Below are positions 34,512 to 47,688 of a stretch of 64,000 nt of DNA, piece by piece. Position numbers and translations under genes: made by a program. Under the pieces are notes generated by a model. It worked only from the letters and a program-made list of their open reading frames with translations. It was not told where the DNA came from and searched no databases. Position 1 is the stretch's first letter, and the number at the start of each line of letters is the position of its first letter. The stretch comes from Amaranthus tricolor (lineage: Eukaryota; Streptophyta; Magnoliopsida; Caryophyllales; Amaranthaceae), in the NCBI RefSeq assembly GCF_026212465.1, contig NC_080059.1:18810273-18874272 (forward strand), read 5' to 3'.

Positions 34512-34793
34512 TTATTTATTTATTTTTCATCTCGATTTGTTTTCTTACGAGACCCAACTAAGAGACTCACCTTCGAGGGCTCACACATTTTAATAAATAA
34601 TCATTTCGATTCAAACCTCTTTATTGGAGAAGTCGTAACTATATTTTTAATATATATATAAGTCGACATTTAAATCCGTATATGAAAGAAATTTATTAAA
34701 ACTAATTCGGAAATAATTAAATAATAATTGTAAAATCTTTAAAAACTATTAAAATATTAAATAATTACGTCATTAAAATCTCAGGGTGTTACA

Positions 34794-34812
34794 GACTACC
34801 CCCCTTAAAAGG
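34794..34812 (-). promoter_or_regulatory. Polypurine tract of the LARD
   Basis: On the minus strand CTTTTAAGGGGGGTAGTC directly precedes the 3' LTR start TGTAACACC. A purine-rich run at this position primes plus-strand DNA synthesis in LTR retrotransposons. Confidence 0.7.
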
Positions 34813-37800
34813 TGTTTCGTCCCCGAAACTAGCGTAACCAAGTGCCAAATTGTGAAAATTTATATTTCTAATAACTCAAGGAGGCGTCTTAACGATTTTA
34901 AGCCTAAGGAATTAACTCAAAGATCGTGACCTTATTGACACTATTATACTCACTCTATCCAAATATTCATGCATATTTCGTTCCGAGCATTCATAACCAT
35001 CTAAATTAACTCAACACCCAAACAAAGCATGTAAATGTCACACAATTAACTTAACATAATCAATCAAAAGCATGTAAAAATCATACAATTGACTCAACAC
35101 GGTCAATCAAAAGCATGCAAATATCACACCAATTGATTCACACAATCAATCAAAGCATGTAGATATCACACAGATAGGTTCAAACAATGAATCGAAAGCA
35201 TGTAAGTTTGTAATAGGTTGTTATCATAGAGACAAAAATGCGTGAAAACGCAAGAGAAAATGCGTGTAAATGCGCGAAATTTTACCGCATTCTACCCCCC
35301 TTAAAACTTAGTTACGACCTCGTAACTCACTAACCTCGAAACATATGCAAGGATAGTGTGGTTAGACCATGGAACTCTAATTATTTCATCTCTTCGATCT
35401 CAGTGCTACATACCCTAGTATCTAGGTTTCAATATGTTCTCTTAGTAAGACAACTCTTCTCAATGTTTACAAAAATAACAGAACTAGCAGATGTGGCTTT
35501 TAAAAAAAAATATCACTTGAGTTCGTAACAACACGAAACGTCCTGTTATCTAATGTAATTCTCAAACAACTTTTTTCAATTCTACGTGACCACCTAAGGT
35601 CGACTTTGTGATAATCTTGAAATGTATGGAAGGTTTAACTATTATAATTTGAACCATGAATGGGGGTAAAATATCAAAACAACAAAGTCCTAAAAGTAAA
35701 GTGCACGAAGTTGGTCAACACTTAACTCGTATTACAATTAGAAACCCTAGACCTGAGGATACTTGAATTTTACAAAACTGATTGGTTATCACCTCCCAAA
35801 TCGATTCACCGCTAACTTTACTTATCATGACATAATCCTAACCTTTTACTTAACATGAAATGCCTTTTTTTATTAACCATATATGATCAAATCATTTTAT
35901 AACATATTAATTCATACATCAAGAATCGATTAGTAGATTAATAACTCAAATTAATAACTCATAACATAATACATGTTTCATGTATATAATCCAATTATAT
36001 ATACCACATTTTTAGCAAGTTACTTTAGTTAATAGTTATACGTTCACAACCATGATACTAATACACATATTGTAATCATTCAACAATAACATCCTTTATC
36101 CATCATAATATCAAATTATAATTACGATAATGTGAGGATCATTTACAATCATGAAGACATTTTTCAACTATTCACTTACCATACAACTAGATATGTTGAA
36201 AGTATAGAATTTTTTTCTTTTTTTTTTTTATTTTTTTATTTATTTTTTATTTTTTTTATTTTTTTTATTTTTTATTTTTTTATCAATTAAGATCACGAAC
36301 TCATATATGACTGAAGTAATGCATCATGTTCATATATAACGACAGCACTAATGGTACTAATAGGGTAATAATAACAGTGATGATCAACAAAGATGGCATT
36401 TTATGTATACAAAAAAATGCAAGATGAACACACCTACATCATCGCAATTTCCCATATCAATAGCAAAGCAGTTATGTATCATTCAGTTCGATAAAGTTGT
36501 GATACCAACACTAATTTCACAATATCCAACCTACATCATAACATTTCCATCTCAATACTACCTCTACCTATAAGACCGTTATCACAACCATATGACTGCT
36601 ACATTAACTATCCTAACACTATACTAAGGTACAACAACAAAGCCAACAAAATAACGCAACACTTGAAATTATGCATTACAATTATTCCTTCGCAAAAAAA
36701 AATTGGAACTCAATCACCCTTCGACCTAAGAGGCGAAACTTAAAACTAACAACTATAACATAATCGTTTGTATTAAAACACGTCAAAATTTCAAAACTCT
36801 TTCATCAAATGCTTATTACGATCCAATGATTTAGTAACATCAAATTAAAACTCTTCTTAACACAAGTGCGAATATTATTTAACTCTCTTTATCGCATAAT
36901 AATGATTGTGTATAATAATCGTTTAAGACATACTCCATTATCTTGATTCATCTCTCAAGTTATAATTATTTGCATACTCATTGTCGTTTCTTCAATGTTT
37001 AGGTTTAAAACACCTGGACTTTTATTAGGACCACATTATCTTTAATAACCCAACTTATCACATCAATCATTATTAAAACAATAACTTGCATAGAGTCAAC
37101 TTCATTTAGAATCTCATCTGAGTCTTATCATTTCGATACACTAGCAGGGCTATTAAATTGGTAATCAATGAGAAATTCTAAAAGACTTCAAACATTTAAC
37201 TATATCTTACGTGCACAAGGACGCTTATTCCACCTCATCATCAGGTTATTTTATCCTTATGTCTTGTAATAGCCCAGAAGGCCATGAGGAAAACAAATTA
37301 TAATATCACTGATTCCTTTTAATTTCAAATATCATTTTATCCAGTTAACGCTTTAAAACCGTCACGGTTCTTCTTCACATTATCATCCGATTAAAATATT
37401 CATCACTCCATATAGGCATTTAATGAGACAAAATGTCTTAACTCAATAGTGCTCCCTTGAATCAATCTTTAGGCCCTTAACATGAAAATTTGTTTACGAT
37501 GATTATTCTTTAACTATCCACTTTAATATGAAGTTATCGACTTATGTATGAATGATATATCATGTCTCAACGAAATACAGAACTCAAAGGACTTGCGAAC
37601 AATAATTTTCTTCTTTGATACTCAAACTCATATGTCTTCAAGAAAAAAAAATCACCCTTATTTTATCCAAGGAATCCCTTTAAATAGAGATTTAAAGGTT
37701 GTTAGCCTTCGACAAACATGAAATATTATATTCATTATGATGAGAGTTGAATGCTTACAAAAATTAAAATCAATGACAGAGGACCTTTATAGTATATAAT

Positions 37801-39117
37801 TCATCAAAATATATATAAAGTGTTTACTAAGGCTGATAGGTTGACTATCGTTTTCACTCTCAACTGATTCTCAAGGTCTCACTACAAGCATAATATGTTG
37901 GGTTTAGAACTAACAAATATATGTTACATAAACCAATTTAAAGCATCAGTCTCAATCACTGTATGAGACTAAAAACGTTTATTGGTAGACACGTTTATGC
38001 CACACTAAAACTCAACACCAATGTTACTATAGCTAGTTACAAAGGTCGAGAGCCTCAATCTAGTAAGAATTATAACTTCAAATAGAAATATTAAAGCGAT
38101 TCTAGTATGAACAACAATACTAATGTGATAATTTGATTCAGCTAATATAGCATTATCTTTAAACACTTAGCGGCGTTGAAAACAATCTCTTAACTTCAAC
38201 TCAACTCTATATAAAGAATATATCAATAATACTCTTATAGATCATGGTTCAAAATTGGGGGTTGAATTCTCAAACTATAAACTCTTAACGTGCTCTCGAA
38301 CTTCTGCTTATATTAATATGTAGGTTTTAACGCATCTATACTTTAGCTATGACAGCATTATTATCATCAACTGGTGATTAAAAATTTATTTACAAGGTAT
38401 CGCATACAAGACCCTTTTCTTTCATTTACAATACATCAAATTCTTATTACCCTTTAGCTCTTATGCTTATTCTAGTTCAAACTACCTATGCTCATACTTG
38501 CACAGTCATTCAACATATTCAAGAGAATTATGTTCACCACCTTCTATGTTATGATATGATGGACGAATGCACCCAACAAAGGAAATGCTCAAGCAGATAA
38601 TAATTAGTGGGTTCATGTATAGAATCAATATCAAAACTAGTAAGCTTTATGAAAGCAATTAACATGAACAAATACTCAAACACATAAGGCTAAATTTCAT
38701 ATAATCATCACGAGCAAGAGGAAGTTCCCGTTGCAACCAACTTCTCTAGAATTTCTTCATTCATACTTTATATCTTCATAATGACTACTTGTAATACAAC
38801 TCATGAGTTGAACCAAATACTCAAAAATTTCATTATTTCTTGATAATACATCATTCAATTCTACTGATTTGTTAAATCGTATTATCATTCAAACCAGCAT
38901 CATGATTATTATTTATAATAACACACATGAGAATAAGTCTCATAACAAGCTAAACAAACTATATATTGATCTATGCACGTGCAATGGTAATCATTATGCA
39001 TGAATGTGTAATGTATGCACCTATCCCATATCTACCCAAACTCTCACGAATGACTTCTAACTTCAGGCAATTTCTAAACGATTTTGAGAACAAAAAGCGT
39101 CGAAAATAGGGACCACT

Positions 39118-39133
39118 GGCTCTGGTAACCACC
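39118..39133 (-). promoter_or_regulatory. Primer binding site of the LARD
   Basis: Directly after the 5' LTR end, the minus strand reads TGGTTACCAGAGCC. This is close to the tRNA-iMet complement TGGTATCAGAGCC, with one inserted base and a substitution. Its position immediately after ...GTTACA supports the LTR boundary. Confidence 0.6.
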
Positions 39134-42100
39134 TGTAACAGCTCAGAATTTCCGACCCCTTAACGAAACCAAAACCGTAAAGGACGGGAGGAAATTCGGG
39201 TGTTACATAAAAGAAAAAGGAAAAGAATTTAGATAAACTTTAATTATTAACTTTTAAAAGGTGAGTGGAAATTTTGGCAGCATCTGCCTTAAAACTGTGC
39301 GCCTTTGTAGAAAAACAAAAGTTAATTAAGAAGCTAATAAAGTAAAGGCACTAACGGCTTATCAAAACTATATCACGGCGGAATGATTCGTCGCCGGCTT
39401 CTCAAATCAACATGCCAAACATGGATCGTGGTTCCAGTGTCGACGTTTGCGTTTTTTAAAAAGACTTAACTACTCAAAACCATACAGAGTTATAAACTAC
39501 GCAGCGGAAATACAAATACACGTGGGAGGACACAAGGCCTTATAACAGAACATATACAACCGAAATTTACAAAAGATAAGAAGAGATACAAAATCGAAAG
39601 ATAGGGTAATGACACAAGTTATGCTTCGCCCTCATCACTTTCCCCAAATGCAATGCAATGCATAAGAAGCTCCAGTACCTGCTACGCTGGTCTATGATCC
39701 CCCTGCTGATCGACATTAGACCAAGGGCCAATGTGTCATAGCAGGACAATCATAGAAAGTCAACAAACAAACATAAACACAAACACATACACGTCAGTAA
39801 CTAACATCAAATAGAATAAGGCCAACTACTAGATAGCATTATATCATAAAACAAATAAGATGATTTCATAAAACGCAAGCACGGATAGTAACCATTTATC
39901 GGCCACTTATACTTCTTAATTTCATTACGTGCTTTCCAACCCGAACCATGTGCTCTCGGGTAGAATGCAGGTCTTCACGTTCCTCTCTTCAAACATAAAC
40001 TCTTGCAAAACACGCATAGATTAACTCGACCTAGGCATTAACAGAATACCTAACTCATACCCTTATAGAGCTTGTCTATCTTAAGGTAAGCGTGATCATA
40101 GTTCGTAATACCCTTGAAGTAACTTAACTTAGGCACACTTCTCACTAGCATAAACTATTCTATCAATAATAAGTATACATTCTATCAATGAGTAAATATT
40201 CTACCAAAGAATGAACCTTCTATCATTACATAACTTTCGATCAAAGAATAAAATTTCTATCACTGAATAGTTTTCTATCAGTGGATCTTTTCTCTACTTC
40301 CTGGCATAGTGACACTCCAAAGGGCGTTATCGGCCTCCCGGCGCCCAATGGCAAAGTATGAGCTCATGCCCCCTCCAGCTGACCCTCTCGGGTCCTACCT
40401 TCGGGCTAAACCTAACACACTGGGGTACTAAACCAGTGAAGAGGCCACCATATTGGGGTTTGCAAGGCCCGCATGGTAACACCTCGGTCAAGGGGCGTTA
40501 TCGGCCTCCCGGCGCCCAATGACCCAAGCATGCTCATACCCCCCTTACGGTGGTCCCCTCAAACCTCACCTAGGGGACTAATAAAACAACCGGACATAAT
40601 CCAGTTAAGTCACGCCAGCTAATCATAATATAGTATCTTATCAGATGGGAATAACTTGCACTCTCAACTATTAATGAGCGCCCTGGGATAGCAGCGCGCT
40701 AAAACCCACTGAGCCACTCAATAGAATATGAAATTCACCTATAAAGGAGTCATTCTAACTCCAATTAGGCATAATCTAATTCTTAAATAAATAAGGGGTA
40801 GTTCTCGCCCTCTATTAACTCTCATTCTTTAAACTATTCTAAGCGCAAGGATTTCATAGTCGATAGCTCTTCATGTAAAGTGTACTCAATAGTATCTCAT
40901 AGTTTCAATGCAATGTATATTATCACAATAAACAATAATGTCTTAAAGCAATTGCGTATAAGGGTTAGTTACTGCATGTACGTACCTGTAAGCGTCACCG
41001 CACGATCAAAAGTCACAAAATCACCCAACTAAGGCTCTACTTTCCTCTTACGTAATAGGCACCTATATAAGTTATGAGTAGAACTATTAAGTTCCCTTAA
41101 CTACTTTGACATACCAAACTAAATACCAATTTAACCGCTATCACCCATTCAACATGAGTTTCCGATTACTCTAGCACGCACACAACCCATTCAATACAAG
41201 TAAAAAATTATTAACTCAATACAACATAAGTCTTTCCATCAATTTAAAGTAGAAGTATGTGTGAATAGTTTCTTTACATTAATCAATTTGAGTTATAGCG
41301 ATCCACGTTACTTTAGGATAACATATCAATTCACACTTAAATCTTGCGATGTTCATGTAGTGCTAATATCATCCATTATATTCTTCAAGGTTAGGAAGAA
41401 CTACAATCACGACATCATAACTAGCAACTTTAGCAGCTCTCAACAATAAGTTAGACACTATGCTCATGACTTATTGAAATACGTATTTACAACATCAATA
41501 ACAACCTAATAAGGTAGTAGTAATTCTCTACAATTAAATCAATAACAATTAGCAACTCCTACTTCCAATTAACAACCAAAACCATTTCTATAGTCAATTG
41601 TAATCAAAACATTACTAATTGCCACCACGATAATCAACAAAGTCTCAACTACTTATAAGATTATTGAATAAATCATCACATCACCAAAGTAGCATACAAA
41701 CACACACACACACTACTAGTAATCACATCTCTAAATAAAACCCTAATCATTTCATTTCAATGACAATTCTTTTAACTACTACCCATACTAGAATTCAATG
41801 AGACTAATACAATACACAATCAACACACAACTCATAAACATGGTAGATTCTAATTAAAATTAGTAAATTAATCAATTGGAAAGTGAGATGCTTACAAAGA
41901 TTAAAACTAGTAAGAATGGTGAAAAGGAGGATGAAGGTCGTGGTGGTGGTGCACGAAAGCCAAGAAGGGATGGAGAGGGCCTTAAATCGAACAGCAATTG
42001 GCGGTTGTTCGTGGGTCTGCTGCCGGCCAGCCACAGCGAGGGAGGAGGGAGTGTGCTGCGGTGGCGAGAAGAAAACGCAGCTGCTGGTCAGAGGAGAACG

Positions 42101-42325
42101 CAGCCTTGCTGCTGCTGCTTGCGGGAAGGAGAAGGCGGGCTGCTGCTGGTCGTTCACTGGTGGCGCAGGGGAGAAAAGGGGTTGCTGGTGTCCTCGTGGC
42201 TGCCGGGCTGCTGTGCGGGAAGGGGGAAAATGCGGGAGTGAGGGAGGAAGGAAGAAGAAGAGAAAGAAGGAGGAGAAGAAGGAAAGAAGTGACGGCTCCC
42301 TCTTGAGTGTTTAGGGTTTCAACGT

Positions 42326-42332
42326 TTTTATA
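42326..42332 (-). promoter_or_regulatory. TATA box in the LARD 5' LTR
   Basis: Same TATAAAA context as at 34421-34427. Being in the 5' LTR, this is the copy that would drive the element's genomic RNA. The expanded (TTA)n lies just upstream and may alter promoter behaviour. Confidence 0.5.
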
Positions 42333-42359
42333 CTCGTTATTTCTATTATTATGATTATG

Positions 42360-42449
<90 letters not shown>
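42360..42449. repeat. (TTA)n microsatellite in the 5' LTR
   Basis: About 30 TTA units, longer than in the sister LTR, preceded by GATTATGATTATTA. Confidence 0.9.
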
Positions 42450-42452
<3 letters not shown>

Positions 42453-42734
42453 TTATTTATTTATTTTTCATCTCGATTTGTTTTCTTGCGAGACCCAACT
42501 AAGAGACTCACCTTCGAGGGCTCACACATTTTAATAAATAATCATTTCGATTCAAACCTCTTTATTGGAGAAGTCGTAACTATATTTTTAATATATATAT
42601 AAGTCGACATTTAAATCCGTATATGAAAGAAATTTATTAAAACTAATTCGAAAATAATTAAATAATAATTGTAAAATCTTTAAAAACTATTAAAATATTA
42701 AATAATTACGTCATTAAAATCTCAGGGTGTTACA

Positions 42735-43475
<741 letters not shown>

Positions 43476-44039
43476 AGTTTATGACAAGCATTCTCCTCAA
43501 GGCAAAATGACAATTGGAAGGTTGATTCATCCACAAAAACCTTAGTTAAGAAGTTAACCATTAAAAGGTTCAGGTATGCAGTTATTTAGAGTACGTACCA
43601 TGTTTGCTTTCTTAAATGCATATTTAAATTGATCAAACCATAGCAGCATTTGTTTTAAGAATGATAGTCCTCATAATAATAAAAACCAAAAAAATGGGAG
43701 GACATCTTTATTTATATTTTATTTTATTACCAGCATTATTATTTTATATAGATGGTCAATATGTAAAATAAATGAAGGTCGAGTCGAAAAACCGCTATTA
43801 ACTACCAATTCCGTGAATTTATCCACTAACCATTCATCATCCACTTTGTTCACACATTCAATTAATTTAATTAATTGTAATGCAACCCCTCAATAACCGT
43901 CCATTCACAATCCATAATACCACTCACTCTCTCGTCAAATCACTCATACAAAAACCTCACATCATCTTTCTTACTCTACTCACCCTCAAACCGCGAATCT
44001 CACTCACTCACATCTTCTTCTCCATTTTCATAAAACATC
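43476..44039 (+). other. Spacer between pol and the env-like ORF
   Basis: A non-coding leader between the end of RNase H and the third ORF of Copia A. The last 180 bases are C/A-rich with repeated CACTCACTC and CAATCC words, a 5'-UTR-like composition. No splice acceptor could be singled out. Confidence 0.5.
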
Positions 44040-45756
44040 ATGAAAACTCCCAAATCAACCACCTCAAGCAAGAAGACGAACAAGAAAACGCCTAAATCCA
44101 CACAACCAAAACCCCTAAAAATTGTACATCCATCACCGTTAATCACTGCTCCACCATCCTCTTCCAAAGAACCTAAAAAATCCAACACACCGAGTACATC
44201 AATAATGCATGCGGGAACCAAACGTCACAACACCACTCCTAAAGGTGACTCATCATCCAGACCAACTAAAAGGAAAAAACAAGTTGATCCCAACAGTGTT
44301 GAAGAAATTTCCAAGGAGATGTTAGTAGGGTTTAGACTTGATAAATATTGGTATGATTCTACACCCTTTTCTCAACTACACGCCATTTTATAAAATCAAA
44401 GTTTGGAAACATTAATGTCTGATTTTTTTTGTAACCCGATTTATCCCAATTTGATGCGTGAGTTCATTTCCAATTTTTCAATTGATAATGGGGTGTGTTC
44501 TAGCGTAGTCAAGCAGATTAAGATAAAGTTCAATAGTCTGATGCTAGGAGAATGGTTTGGTGTACCTGCTGTTGGTTTTGACACTTATTATGTTGGGTCT
44601 AAGATTGTGCATTCAGGTATTAATGAGAAAACAGTTCTAAAGTTCTTAGGAATTAATGAAAAGAAGGGAAGGATTAGTCACAACTCACTGTCTCCCCTGC
44701 ACAAATTACTTTACAATATAGCCCGTCGATTTATTTTTCCACGCAACTAAAAGCGTAGTGAGGTAAATCTTCGAGACGCTACTTTGATGATTTCCCATTT
44801 ATCTGATTGCATTGAGAAGAGATATCTGGTAGGGTATGGAGGACTTTTGACATGGATTTTTAGGAAGTTTGGTGTTCCTCTTGACGGCCTACAATTCCCT
44901 ATGAGCTCTAATAACATAGGTGCAAAATGCCTTAATAATTTGCATCTGAAATTAAATGATAAAGGATTCTAGAGGACACCATTGAGGAGGTTACGAATAT
45001 TGATTCTTAAAATGAGAAGGGTGAGGAAGAAAAAGAAGAAAAAGAAAAAGATGAGGAGGATCAGAAGGTTGAGAATGAGGATCAGGAGCTTGTTCCCTCT
45101 GCCACTACTGAAAAGGCAGATGGTTGTTCCCAAAGAGCACGAGTGGAAGCTCAGGAACAAAGGGAACAAGGGGAAGCTGTTAGTGAGGAGGAAGCCTCAA
45201 AGATGGAGGAAGGTGAGGACTTGGAGAATAATTATATTTTTGATTCTTATGATGACTCCAGTGATGAGGAGGTATAAATGCATGTTAAGAAGAAGCCCTT
45301 TTTGACACCGAGGAAAATTAGAAGGCTTGCTTCAAAGGACAAACGCCCAGTTGTTTTGGATGATGACTCTACCTGTCAAACCACCCTTGAGCCTAAATCT
45401 AATGCACCTCCCTCACCAAAATCGGCCACACCACCTTTACACCATATACCATCACCACCACCATCACCTATTCCCTCTACACCACCGCTAATCACTATAT
45501 ACCATCACACACTTCACCTGGCTTAGGTTTTGCTGACTTCGCTAACCAATCCTCAATCCCAACAGCTCCATTAGATCCTTTCCTCTCCAAGCTCAACGAT
45601 TTACAGTCCCATATCTTTGCTTTTCCAGACGAAGTTCGTGTCTCCCTTGCATCTATCACTGATCAGCTCACTCTGATGGAGGCGCGTCTAGGTGCCAAGC
45701 TAGATACAGTGGAAGTGCAGACAGAATTCGTAGATGAAGAAGAGCTTGCTGCTTGA
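44040..45756 (+). pseudogene. SIRE-type env-like (third) ORF of Copia A
   Basis: Start at 44040 (MKTPKSTTSSKKTNKK). A Lys/Thr/Ser/Pro-rich basic leader of about 80 residues is followed by EISKEMLVGFRLDKYWYD. After a TAA near 44391 the same frame or a neighbour continues: MREFISNFSIDNGVCSSVVK, LGEWFGVPAVGFDTYYVGSK, LPLHKLLYNIARRFIFPRN (with S before it), then SHLSDCIEKRYLVGYGGLLT and FRKFGVPLDGLQF. This is the putative plant transposon protein domain of SIRE/Athila ORFs. A Glu/Lys-rich segment, a Pro-rich segment and the tail MEARLGAKLDTVEVQTEFVD (coiled coil) follow, ending at 45756. At least two stops and two frameshifts break it. No clear membrane anchor was seen; the env role is historical naming, not shown here. 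Confidence 0.72.
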
Positions 45757-46031
45757 CTCCTCTCCTCTTTATCTTTTGTTGAACCATCATTGAAACAAAC
45801 AATTTATATTCGTTGTGATGTAGCAAGTTGGGTACAGTGTTTGTATTTTGATACTTTTTAAACATTGCTGCTCAATTTGCTATGGTGTGTGACATTAACT
45901 CATTGCATACTTAGATTGCATCATTTAGTATTTGCTTTTTATTACTGCTACTACTTGCTTATCCTTTTAATTGCTTTACTTACATGATTAGTGTTGTGGT
46001 ATGAAAGCTCCTCTCCATTTTGAATGATGTC

Positions 46032-46042
46032 AAAAGGGGGAA
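46032..46042 (+). promoter_or_regulatory. Polypurine tract of Copia A
   Basis: AAAAGGGGGAA immediately precedes TATTTGGCTT, a degenerate form of the family's LTR start TGTTGGACCT. The position fits plus-strand priming. Confidence 0.6.
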
Positions 46043-47688
46043 TATTTGGCTTAAACTTAAAGGTATGCTTCAACTATGACTTAGTTCAATATTCTCTTAT
46101 TTGTTTTGCCCAAGGAAAGTACTATGCTCTGATGTTCTAATAATGAAATGAAAAGCTCTGATATAACATGCTCTGATTAATATACTTTGATTAATATACA
46201 TGCTGAGCTCTGATTAATATACTTGGAACTTGTTGAAATAAGAAAGTATAGATTTGCTCTAATGTTTTGATTTTATAATGTTATACTTAGGCTTTATACT
46301 TCAATATATTTGCATTTGACTTGAAATATATGTTCTGATGAAATCCTTGAATATATGCTATGATATGTTTACATTTAATGAATAAGGAAAGTACTCAATA
46401 TTTTTATGACGACTACACTTTTATATAAACAAATGTATTTTTGAGATTGTATACAGGTCGATATCCGGTCGTGTTAAGGATCGTTGATAGTGCCTACGAC
46501 TTAGTCTATGAACGTGTACTAGTCAAAAGAATCCAATGAAGTTAGATAAGGTATATCGCTTAGGATATCAAATGTAGACAGGAGGTCTACTGTTCCCAAG
46601 TTTGATGATCTGACGTTACTGTAAAATGGAGAATGTGCATTGTTCCCAGACTGGAGTCTGGAGAATTTACGTCCGCTGAAAAATTCTGATTAATATATTT
46701 TCTGATTTTTTAGTTGATGTATTAGTTAAAATTGATTTATTGCATTATTTAATAATTAATTTAATCGGCAAAATATTTTATAACTACCTTAAAATAACCG
46801 TGTATTCTTTTAAAGAGTGGGATATTTCTCTCCTTAAAAATAGGCTTTTATTTTGGATCTAATTAAGAGAAAAACTACTTTGTCTATTAATAGGAAAAGG
46901 AAACCGTAGCTTTTTGCTTGAGCATCAAGCTTCCACTTATTTCTCCTTTGTTATGAGAATAAGTACAAGTGTTTAACCGTGAGTTTTACCCTTGTAATTC
47001 AAGATCAATTTTATTCTCCTTAATCTTAGGAATAAGGAAATAATGGGTAGTTATTCCCTTTTTATTAGCTACATGAATTCCTATAAATAGAGGACTTGTT
47101 TATTCCTCAAAATTGCATTCATAAGAGCCTTGAAAAATCATGCGAGAGATTAATAAAAATTAACAAGAAATATTTTGTTCAAAAATTTACCAATTAATTT
47201 ATAATATTTTGTTGTGCAACTCTAATTTTATCTTTAAGAATTTATTCTTTGTAAAGGGTTTTTGAGAGAATTGTTGTAACTAAACTTGGTTAAGTCTAGG
47301 GGAGAATTAAAAAGCTTCTAGTGAAGCTAGAGAAGAGAGAAGCTTCGAGTGAAGCAAGAGATAGAGAAAGAGAAAGAGAAAGAGAATTGGTCTAGTTAGA
47401 GAAGCTTCGAGTGAAGCAAGTTGTCTTTGTTTTATGTAATTGTAACGAATTGCCTAAAACATATTGGAGAGTTTTGAATCCAGAGAGGTCGTGGTTTTTC
47501 CTTCTATTTAGGCCTAAAAGGTTTCCACGTAAAATTGTGTTGTATCTTTTACTTTTTCTTTTTAAGTTTAAGTTTTAATCCTTCAATCTAATTCCGCAAA
47601 AATAGGGCAAAAAAACTTAAACCTATAAAACAACAATTCACCCCCCTTTCCCCTCTTGTTGTCGTTCCCATCTCTAACACTTTCTACA
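46043..47688 (+). mobile_element. 3' LTR of Copia A
   Basis: Starts after the polypurine tract and ends CACTTTCTACA at 47688. From about 46400 (TTTTTATGACGACTACAC) to the end it is collinear with the LTRs of element B and the solo LTR, including AACAGTAGACC-type, GCTTCGAGTGAAGC, TTTCCACGTAAAA and AACAATTCACCCCCC blocks. The first 350 bases (46043-46390, with ATGCTCTGATTAATATAC repeats) have no counterpart in the other LTRs, so this LTR represents a longer variant. Confidence 0.72.
47092..47100 (+). promoter_or_regulatory. TATA box of the Copia A LTR
   Basis: CCTATAAATAGAGGAC on the plus strand lies mid-LTR, at the position homologous to TATAAATAG in the element B LTRs. Confidence 0.5.

Larger units (their letters stand above)
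31282..34793 (-). mobile_element. 3' LTR of the LARD (truncated at its 3' end)
   Basis: About 3.5 kb, homologous to 39228-42734. On the minus strand it starts TGTAACACCCTGAG at 34793. Relative to the 5' LTR it lacks the last 94 bases. Differences by eye are roughly 35-40 substitutions, a 38-base segment near 33425 absent from the 5' LTR, and a shorter (TTA)n. It contains two copies of GTTATCGGCCTCCCGGCGCC (32384 and 32545) and a GC-rich block at about 34020-34340 downstream of the TATA box. No ORF is convincing. Confidence 0.85.
34794..39133 (-). other. LARD internal region, non-coding
   Basis: About 4.3 kb between the LTRs. I see no gag, protease, RT or integrase motif on either strand and no frame above the background of an AT-rich sequence. 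An A/T-rich low-complexity run (TTTTTTA units) occupies about 36209-36283. It probably carries only the packaging and primer signals needed for mobilisation by an autonomous partner; that role is known for LARDs and inferred here. Confidence 0.65.
31282..42734 (-). mobile_element. LARD-like Gypsy-type retrotransposon, non-coding, nested in Copia A
   Basis: Two long near-identical direct repeats (3' LTR 31282-34793, 5' LTR 39134-42734, minus orientation) flank a 4.3-kb internal region with no gag-pol frame. LTR ends are TGTAACACCC...AGCTGTTACA. A degenerate tRNA-iMet-type primer site follows the 5' LTR and a G-run polypurine tract precedes the 3' LTR, both correctly placed. Long LTRs with a non-coding interior fit a large retrotransposon derivative (LARD). 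The TGTAACACCC ends and the LTR size point to a Gypsy parent, perhaps a Tekay/Del chromovirus; that parent is inferred. Its 3' LTR lost about 94 bases at 31282, so no target duplication can be verified (ACAAA follows the intact end). Confidence 0.85.
39134..42734 (-). mobile_element. 5' LTR of the LARD
   Basis: This is the complete 3.6-kb LTR, minus strand, from TGTAACACCC (42734) to AGCTGTTACA (39134). It contains the same promoter-proximal GC-rich block, duplicated GTTATCGGCCTCCCGGCGCC motif and short imperfect repeats of a CTATCAATGAATAAAC type (40160-40290). Its (TTA)n tract (about 42360-42447) is longer than in the 3' LTR. It abuts the Copia A codons for T-N-D directly. Confidence 0.85.

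Noticed and set aside
34446..34661. Poly-isoleucine frame, also at 42351-42602
   Set aside because: Translation of the (TTA)n microsatellite; not a protein.
44969..45305. Frames with poly-Lys/Arg or poly-Phe products
   Set aside because: Shadows of the Glu/Lys-rich coil of the env-like ORF in other frames or strand.
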